64,000 bases of DNA from Luteolibacter luteus. GTDB taxonomy: Bacteria; Verrucomicrobiota; Verrucomicrobiia; Verrucomicrobiales; Akkermansiaceae. The stretch spans positions 3,968,001-4,032,000 of the forward strand of contig NZ_CP051774.1 of the NCBI RefSeq assembly GCF_012913485.1, given 5' to 3'. A model generated the notes under the pieces. It was not told where the DNA came from, made no database searches, and saw nothing but the letters and a program-made list of their open reading frames with translations. The position numbers and the translations under genes are program-made. Below, piece after piece: positions 58,747 to 64,000 of this stretch; within the stretch, counting starts at the first letter, position 1; each line of letters starts with the position of its first letter.

Positions 58747-59997
58747 ATGACGCTTGATGCCGAGCTTCCCGCATGGGCGCGGGACGACGCCTTTCCCGAA
58801 GCCGGACCTGGTTGGGGTTGGGTGGACCGGAAGGGAAATCGCTTTGATTGCGATAGCTTCGCGGCGCTGTCCCGCGTGATCAGCGAGGATCTGGCGGCGC
58901 GCGTAGATCTGGTTTGGACCCCGGATTCGCCGGGCCTGGTGCTGCCGGAAGAAATCTCGGAGCTGCATCCCGCACTAAAAATGGCCCGCATCCGCTGGGC
59001 GGAGTGGGACATTGAGGAGGGGAGGCGGCAGATGACGATTTTCGGCATCGCGTTTGTCGTTTTGTTGGTTTTCGGCGGATTGAAGATCGAGCGCATTCTG
59101 TCCAATGGCACGCTAGGCCTTGCCGCGCTGTTGTTTGTGATTCTGGGGCTGTTTCCTTGGTATAAGGGCCGGAAGCGCCTGCAGCGGGCGCGGAAATGGG
59201 CGGCAGGGGAAATGATCGCGGACGCCCCGGCATTGAGGTTCGAGACTTGGCTCGCGATCCAGAAGGCACCGGTAACGAGGCTTCTCTTGGGACTGATGGT
59301 ATTGGCCGGTCTTACCCAGGTCGTCGTCGAGATCCACGCCTTCAATCAACGCCACTCCCTGCACGGCTTCGCTTCATTCCTCGCCTTGATCAATGTGATC
59401 CTGCACCTCGGAGCGCTTGATGGCGGCGGCCACGTGACGGTCGGCAATGCCGGGTTGTCGAAAGGAGCGCTGTTCGAGTGGTGGCGGTTGTGCACGGCCC
59501 CCTTCCTCCACGGACACTGGCTCCACTGGCTGATGAATGCCTCCGCGCTCGCCTATTTGGGCAAGCGGGTGGAAACTTTCGCGCGCTGGCCCCATCTGGT
59601 GATGGTGTTCCTGATTTCCGCATGGATTGGCGGCGAGGCTTCGGCGCGCTTCACCTCGGTCCCGTCCGTAGGCGCCTCCGGCGGCCTGATGGGTTTGCTG
59701 GGTTTCCTGCTGGTCTTCGAAACCCTGCACCGGACCCTGGTACCGGAAAGCTCACGCCGACGCTTGCTCGCGGGCGTGGTCTTCACGGGTATCATCGGCT
59801 TTCTCTTCCGGCATTTCATCGACAATGCGGCGCACGTCGGCGGTTTGGTCGCCGGGATGGTCTATGCCGCCTTCGTTTTTCCACGCTCTTCTTCGCCGCA
59901 TCGTCCACGGACGACCATGGTGGATGTGGTGCTCGGAGGGGCTGCCTTGGGACTCGTGGTCTCTGCCGCGATCTTCGCGTGCATCAAGATGGTCTGA
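58747..59997 (+). CDS. rhomboid family intramembrane serine protease
   Basis: 416 residues from the ATG at 58747. The first 90 residues are soluble, followed by two helices (IFGIAFVVLLVFGGLKI and LGLAALLFVILGLFPW) and a rhomboid core from about residue 175. The catalytic dyad is visible: Ser311 in GASGGLMGLLGF and His363 in DNAAHVGGLVAGM. WWRLCTAPFLHGHWLHWLMN is the characteristic loop-1/helix-2 region with the oxyanion-side His and Asn. It cleaves substrate membrane helices within the lipid bilayer; the substrate is unknown. The N-terminal extension and the two extra helices are more than the basic six-helix form. Confidence 0.93.
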   Translation: MTLDAELPAWARDDAFPEAGPGWGWVDRKGNRFDCDSFAALSRVISEDLAARVDLVWTPDSPGLVLPEEISELHPALKMARIRWAEWDIEEGRRQMTIFGIAFVVLLVFGGLKIERILSNGTLGLAALLFVILGLFPWYKGRKRLQRARKWAAGEMIADAPALRFETWLAIQKAPVTRLLLGLMVLAGLTQVVVEIHAFNQRHSLHGFASFLALINVILHLGALDGGGHVTVGNAGLSKGALFEWWRLCTAPFLHGHWLHWLMNASALAYLGKRVETFARWPHLVMVFLISAWIGGEASARFTSVPSVGASGGLMGLLGFLLVFETLHRTLVPESSRRRLLAGVVFTGIIGFLFRHFIDNAAHVGGLVAGMVYAAFVFPRSSSPHRPRTTMVDVVLGGAALGLVVSAAIFACIKMV

Positions 59998-60003
59998 GCC
60001 GGC

Positions 60004-61314
60004 TCACCCGGTTTGCTTGGCGGGGCCTTCGGGAAGCACGGAGTAGAATGCGGGCGGCTTGCAATCGTGGAGCATGTATTGCCGCATGAAGCGGACGAGG
60101 CCGCGGCTGTATTTCCGGCGTGTGAAGGCTCCGGATGCCATCGAGGCAATGTGCTTGGTCATGTGCCGCTCCATGAAGCCGATGCCCGGCCAGCCCTTGA
60201 AGCGGGCGGAGAACTTCGTGCCGGTCTCGAAGAGGGCGAAGATGCCGCCGTCATAGAAGTGGCGGATGAGTTCACGCCAGCTCTCATGCCAATCGTGAAG
60301 CTCTTCTTCGGCTGCCTTGAAGCCCGCGGCCATCAGGTTCGGCTGGTTGAGAACGGCCTTTCCCTTCGAGAAAACGTGCTCGTCGAAGAGCCGCGCGGAC
60401 TCGAGGGCCATGAAAAGGCCGGGTGAAAGCATGGGGTCCACGAAGCCGAAGGAATCGCCGCACGACGCCCAGCCGGGACCGTGACCACGATCCGAGACCA
60501 GCTGGTAGTTCGTGTAAGTCATCACCGGCGTCACGCGGCGTGCGTTTTTCGAGTGCTCACGGAGCAGCGGCTCGTTTTTCAGTGCGTAGTCGAGGCGTTC
60601 CTCCGGCGTCTCGCCATAGGTCTTCGCCGCGTCCTTGTGAACGACGATCCCGACCGAAAGGCGGCCGGGCAGCGGAATGCGCCAGCTCCAGCCATGGTCG
60701 AGGATACTTATGACAACCTGACCGGCAGGTTCGAAGTCGTGATGGAAGTTTTCGAAGTGTGCGAAGTAGGCAACATCGCTGCGTTCTCCGCTCTTCGCGC
60801 CGATTCCCAGCGTGCGTGCGAAGACCCGGGCGCGGCCGGTGGCATCGATGAGAAAGCGCGGATGCTCCGTTAGTCCGGCGGCAGCGAGGGTCTCCGGGAT
60901 GAGCTGGATCTCGCGATCTCCCTCGCCTTTCTCGACCGTGGCGCGATGAGTGATGAATTTGACGCCGAGTTCCTCCGCGCGTTCGCGAAGTGTGTCGTCG
61001 AATTGCGGGCGCGGGATGTTGTAGGCGTAGGTTGGCAGGAATTCCGCGATCGGCCCGAAGTGGAAATCGATCCGGCTGCCTTCACGGTGGAGGAAGCTGA
61101 CACCCGGCTTGTGCTGCGAATAGGAGGCCACCCTTTCTTCGATTCCCAAGCGGCGCATCACCGGCACCGTGGCAGGAACGAGGGATTCGCCAACCAACAA
61201 GCCGGGGCGTTTTGCATCGTCGAAGACGAGGACTTTGAAGCCGCGCTGGGAGAGGAGGGCAGCAAGCGTGGAGCCGGCAGGTCCGGCACCCAGGATCGCG
61301 AGGTCGGGCGTCAT
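60004..61314 (-). CDS. FAD-dependent oxidoreductase, flavin-halogenase-like
   Basis: 436 residues. The N-terminal FAD-binding motif is LAILGAGPAGSTLAALLSQR. GESLVPATVPVM and the WxWxIP motif (HGWSWRIPLPGRLSVG) place it in the flavin-dependent halogenase/PHBH-like group; GWASCGDSFGFVDPMLSPGL is the second FAD signature. The lysine that delivers the halogen in true halogenases sits close to GES; here I see none there, so dehydrogenase or hydroxylase activity is possible. Such proteins occur in aryl polyene, resorcinol and carotenoid-like pathways. The C-terminal 100 residues are helical and basic. Next to it, convergently, is the rhomboid gene. Confidence 0.8.
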   Translation of the reverse strand: MTPDLAILGAGPAGSTLAALLSQRGFKVLVFDDAKRPGLLVGESLVPATVPVMRRLGIEERVASYSQHKPGVSFLHREGSRIDFHFGPIAEFLPTYAYNIPRPQFDDTLRERAEELGVKFITHRATVEKGEGDREIQLIPETLAAAGLTEHPRFLIDATGRARVFARTLGIGAKSGERSDVAYFAHFENFHHDFEPAGQVVISILDHGWSWRIPLPGRLSVGIVVHKDAAKTYGETPEERLDYALKNEPLLREHSKNARRVTPVMTYTNYQLVSDRGHGPGWASCGDSFGFVDPMLSPGLFMALESARLFDEHVFSKGKAVLNQPNLMAAGFKAAEEELHDWHESWRELIRHFYDGGIFALFETGTKFSARFKGWPGIGFMERHMTKHIASMASGAFTRRKYSRGLVRFMRQYMLHDCKPPAFYSVLPEGPAKQTG

Positions 61315-61460
61315 TCGTGCGGAGAATTTCCCAGCGTGACCGCTTCGCGAAGCGAAAAACCCCGGGATGCATCGATGGTGGCAAATTTGCGGAGGACTTG
61401 CTAAGAAAGATCCTCGTCCCGGGTCTCTGCTACTGAACCTTCAACCGGATTTGTTCCGCC

Positions 61461-62303
61461 ATGAAAGCGTCACGTATCGCGATCTTCGCTGTCATGCTGC
61501 TGGGAATCGTGTTTCTCGCCATCGAGAACCTGCGGCTGAAAGCGAAGGTGGCAGGGCTGGAATCCGGAAAATCGCAGGTGCTGCAGGATGCTTTGCCGGT
61601 CCGTCAGAAGACCCAGCCACCTCCTCTTTCTCCATCAGGAAGTGAAGCCGCCCAAGCGAAGCAGGGTCCCCTGTCTTCGAAACCATCTTTGCCGAATGGG
61701 AAGGTCGAGCAGCGGATGGAGAAGGACCGGAGAGTGGTGGAGGATGAGGAGGCGAGGCTCGAGTCCATGAGGCAATCGCAGGTGGCCGAAACCTCAGCCT
61801 TGTCTTTGGCGCTGAAGTCGGCGCAGAGGGAAAAGATCGAACATTGGACCGGAGGCGACAAGCGGAGCTGGGGCCACGAGCAAGCAGCAGGAAGTCCGGA
61901 TACCGATGCGGCGGGCGATATTCCCTCGGCTTGGGCATCGAAGGCACCGGATGGCGGGGAAGAGTGGATCAAGCTCGACTACGATCGCTTCGTGGAGCTG
62001 GACAAGGTGAGCGTGGTGGAGAGCCACAATCCGGGCGCGATCAGCAAGGTGGTCGCGGTGCTTTCAGATGGAAATGAAGCGGTGATCTGGGAAGGGCAGA
62101 TGGATGCATCCGAGCAGAACGAGCTGGTGGTCTCGGATTTTCCCGTCGTGAAGGATCTCCGGGCGCGGAGCGTGAAGGTGTATCTTGATACGACCCGCGT
62201 GCCGGGGTGGAACGAGATTGATGCGGTGCAACTGGTGGGGAAGGACGGGAGCAAACAGTGGGCGAGCGCTTCTTCGTCGAGCAGCAGCTATGCAGACCCG
62301 TGA
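61461..62303 (+). CDS. exported coiled-coil protein with discoidin-like C-terminal domain
   Basis: 280 residues. One membrane helix or signal anchor at the N-terminus (IAIFAVMLLGIVFLAIENLR), then a coiled coil and Pro/Ser linker (residues about 25-120, e.g. EKDRRVVEDEEARLESMRQS). The C-terminal domain (residues 135-265) resembles a galactose-binding/discoidin (F5/8 type C) fold: AWASKAPDGGEEWIKLDYDR, VVAVLSDGNEAVIWEG and RSVKVYLDTTRVPGWNEIDA. A poly-Ser run sits near the C-terminus. Likely periplasmic, glycan- or ligand-binding; no catalytic motif. It converges with the AMP-ligase gene. Confidence 0.78.
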   Translation: MKASRIAIFAVMLLGIVFLAIENLRLKAKVAGLESGKSQVLQDALPVRQKTQPPPLSPSGSEAAQAKQGPLSSKPSLPNGKVEQRMEKDRRVVEDEEARLESMRQSQVAETSALSLALKSAQREKIEHWTGGDKRSWGHEQAAGSPDTDAAGDIPSAWASKAPDGGEEWIKLDYDRFVELDKVSVVESHNPGAISKVVAVLSDGNEAVIWEGQMDASEQNELVVSDFPVVKDLRARSVKVYLDTTRVPGWNEIDAVQLVGKDGSKQWASASSSSSSYADP

Positions 62304-62318
62304 GGAGGAAACACGGCA

Positions 62319-63758
62319 CTAGCTTACCCGCTTCAGCTTTCCCGAGGCAGTAAGCGGCAAGGATTCCACCACCTTGAATTGCATGGGCACCTTGTAGGCG
62401 GAAAGAAGGGTGCGGCAGTAGCGCTGGAGTTCGATCGCCTTTGGCGGGAGCGCGGGGTCGCTGGGGATGATCTCGGCGATGGGGATTTGTCCCATCTGCG
62501 GATGTTCGCGACCGAGGACGCGGCTGCGAATGATGCCCGGGTGCTCATTGAGCACCCGTTCAACTTCCTCGGGGAAGACCTTCATGCCAGCGACGTTGAT
62601 CACGGATTTCTTCCGGCCCATGAGGAAAAGGTCGCCATCTTCATCCCTCCGCACCAGATCGCCGCTGGCAAACCAGCCATCATTGAGGTGGGTGGGATTC
62701 CACGGCACCAGATAGGCATCTAACAGGCCCGGGCCGCGGACGTGAAACTCACCAGGCTCGCCATCCGGAGCTTGGAGGCCTTCCTCATCGAGCAGGGCCA
62801 CCTCGTAAGATGGGAGTGGCCTTCCAAGTGAGGTGGGCTTGCTTCCCGCCGCCTCCAGATTGAGGACGGAGAGGCCGACCTCGATGATGCCGAGTCCTTG
62901 GTGCAGGGGTTTGGCAAAACGCTTCTCGAAGGCGATCGCGGTGGGCTCTGGCAGGGCGGCTGCAGTGGCTACGGCGAGACGCAAGGAAGGCCACATGAAG
63001 CCGCTCTTGTCCCCGGAGAGCATCGCGAAATGAAAGGGCGAACCATAGATGACGGTTGCTTCCTCTCGTGCAGCGGTGGCCAGGATGTCCTCGCGGAGAG
63101 GCGAGTGTTCCAGCACCGTGGTCGCTCCGAAATAAAGGTAGAGCACGATCGATACCGCGAAGTGATGCGCCATCGGCAGCATCCACAGGACGCGATCCTG
63201 CTGCCCGATCCGCAGGCCTTCATTCGCGGCGGTAATGCGCGCGAGGAGTGTCTCATGGGAGAGCACCACGCCCTTGCTGGTGCCGGTGGTGCCGGAGCTG
63301 AAGCGGATGAAGGCTGGATTGAGCGCTTGGAATCCGTCCTCCGGAAACAAGAGGGTGCCCGATGCGCAGCGGTGCAGTTTCCAGCCGGTACCATCCGATT
63401 CGGAAGCAGCGACGACGGTTTCCTCACCGTGCCACGGCAAGTCATCGGCTGCGAGGATCAGGTCCAGTGCGGTGATGGATGCGATCTCCGTGCGCTCGCT
63501 TTCCGTGAGTTCCTCTGCCAAGGGAACCAAGCAGGCATCGGCGAGCAACAAACCCATCGAAAGCACGATGTAGGAGACGCCATTCGGGCATTGCAGGCCG
63601 ACCCGCGGGATGCGACCGGGGCTGCCGTGCGCGCGCATGATGGTCGCGATCTGCCGGGCTTGATCGAAAAGCTCGCCGTAGGTAACGCGCCGCTCGCCGC
63701 TGGTGACGGCGACGGTCGCGGGGTCATGGCGACGGGCAATTTCCTCGATCAGATTCAC
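62319..63758 (-). CDS. AMP-dependent acyl/aryl-CoA or -ACP ligase
   Basis: 479 residues of the ANL superfamily. RFSSGTTGTSKGVVLSHETL is the phosphate-binding loop; LGRPLPSYEVALLDEEGL and GWFASGDLVRRDEDGDLFLM contain the adenylate-binding Asp; GRKKSVINVAGMKVFPEEVE is the hinge; the final TASGKLKRVS supplies the catalytic Lys. It activates a carboxylic acid (fatty or aryl) as acyl-AMP and probably transfers it to CoA or a carrier protein. The ATG at 63758 overlaps the stop of the partial gene further right (ATGA). Shorter than acyl-CoA synthetases of about 550 residues, similar to the aryl polyene/NRPS-loading type. Confidence 0.9.
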   Translation of the reverse strand: MNLIEEIARRHDPATVAVTSGERRVTYGELFDQARQIATIMRAHGSPGRIPRVGLQCPNGVSYIVLSMGLLLADACLVPLAEELTESERTEIASITALDLILAADDLPWHGEETVVAASESDGTGWKLHRCASGTLLFPEDGFQALNPAFIRFSSGTTGTSKGVVLSHETLLARITAANEGLRIGQQDRVLWMLPMAHHFAVSIVLYLYFGATTVLEHSPLREDILATAAREEATVIYGSPFHFAMLSGDKSGFMWPSLRLAVATAAALPEPTAIAFEKRFAKPLHQGLGIIEVGLSVLNLEAAGSKPTSLGRPLPSYEVALLDEEGLQAPDGEPGEFHVRGPGLLDAYLVPWNPTHLNDGWFASGDLVRRDEDGDLFLMGRKKSVINVAGMKVFPEEVERVLNEHPGIIRSRVLGREHPQMGQIPIAEIIPSDPALPPKAIELQRYCRTLLSAYKVPMQFKVVESLPLTASGKLKRVS

Positions 63759-64000
63759 GGCAGGGGTGCTCCCAGGTCTTCAGAAAGTGTCTCCTTCAGC
63801 AGTTCCAGTTCCAGCGGGGAGAGGCAGCCGTCCTTCCATGAGAGCGTGAGGGCAAGCTGCCCTTCATGCTCGGAAAAGAAAATGCCGATTCCCGGCGGCG
63901 CACTTACCGAGGGCACGTGGTAGCCATTGGCAATCCGGCAGCCGAACATCGAATCGACGCCGGGAAGAAAGGCTCCGGTGTGCGAATGGAAGAGGCTGCA
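63755..64000 (-). CDS. condensation/acyltransferase-like protein, C-terminal part only
   Basis: The gene continues beyond the right edge; only the last 81 residues are visible (LFHSHTGAFLPGVDSMFGCR to TLSEDLGAPLP). The segment VSAPPGIGIFFSEHEGQLAL followed by TLSWKDGCLS resembles the C-terminal part of condensation-like or wax-ester-type acyltransferases (PPGIGI then a beta strand with LTLSW). This is a weak but reasonable call because of its overlap with the AMP-ligase gene, which suggests that the activated acid is transferred by this protein. Confidence 0.5.
   Translation of the reverse strand, partial: CSLFHSHTGAFLPGVDSMFGCRIANGYHVPSVSAPPGIGIFFSEHEGQLALTLSWKDGCLSPLELELLKETLSEDLGAPLP

Noticed and set aside
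1-64000. CRISPR array
   Set aside because: No regularly spaced short direct repeats were seen; the repeats found are long, few and irregularly spaced.

Overview
The window looks like a chromosomal segment of a Verrucomicrobiota bacterium, most likely a Luteolibacter/Haloferula-type member of the Verrucomicrobiales. This rests on family content, not on any search. It carries a Planctomycete/Verrucomicrobial secreted heme protein with the TIGR02603-type C-terminus, a Verru_Chthon cassette protein A homologue, a DUF1800/DUF1501 pair, a secreted sulfatase, and very large secreted proteins built from autotransporter-associated beta repeats, LamG domains and calcium-binding thrombospondin type 3 repeats. 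The DNA is GC-rich, so many long antisense reading frames exist; these were treated as shadows.

Layout. 1-2.8 kb: an Old Yellow Enzyme (cut by the window edge) and an exported DJ-1/PfpI protein, divergent from a LysR regulator. 2.8-7.6 kb: an unknown protein, a Tat-exported ferritin-like protein, tRNA-Ser(GGA), and an MFS/PlsC fusion with a vestigial AMP-ligase tail. 7.9-28.1 kb: a surface/secretome block with three giant secreted proteins, a pilin-like Verru_Chthon A protein and two tandem paralogous secreted proteins; the third giant joins three LamG repeats to a PQQ sugar dehydrogenase and a diheme cytochrome. 28.1-37.7 kb: a DUF167 protein, a SprT-like protein, the PVC heme protein, a sulfatase, DUF1800, DUF1501 and a DUF6807/PmoA-family protein. 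Together these resemble the polysaccharide- and sulfate-ester-catabolic exported sets typical of this phylum. 37.7-43.4 kb: housekeeping and envelope genes (HAD phosphatase, small beta-barrel, ispF, inositol monophosphatase, coaB, Sel1-repeat protein). 43.4-44.5 kb: a small island with a DUF5681 protein, as often seen with phage genes.

44.6-52.1 kb is the least explained part. It holds a chain of tightly spaced or overlapping genes for exported proteins without a family I recognise. Four of them share one design: signal peptide, helical domain, charged linker, C-terminal membrane helix and short basic tail. The chain includes a 33-residue stub of one family member, a probable frameshift at a G6 tract, and one paralogue (ending at 50525) whose membrane anchor is replaced by a roughly 200-bp hairpin-containing repeat that recurs just after the next paralogue.

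52.1-64 kb: a HIT protein, a small membrane protein, ppc, a gene for an ATP-grasp-like protein overlapping ruvA, secG with a long Pro/Glu tail, a rhomboid protease, a halogenase-like flavoprotein, a secreted discoidin-like protein, and an AMP-ligase coupled to a condensation-like acyltransferase that runs off the right edge. The last group suggests the border of a lipid- or polyene-type biosynthetic cluster.
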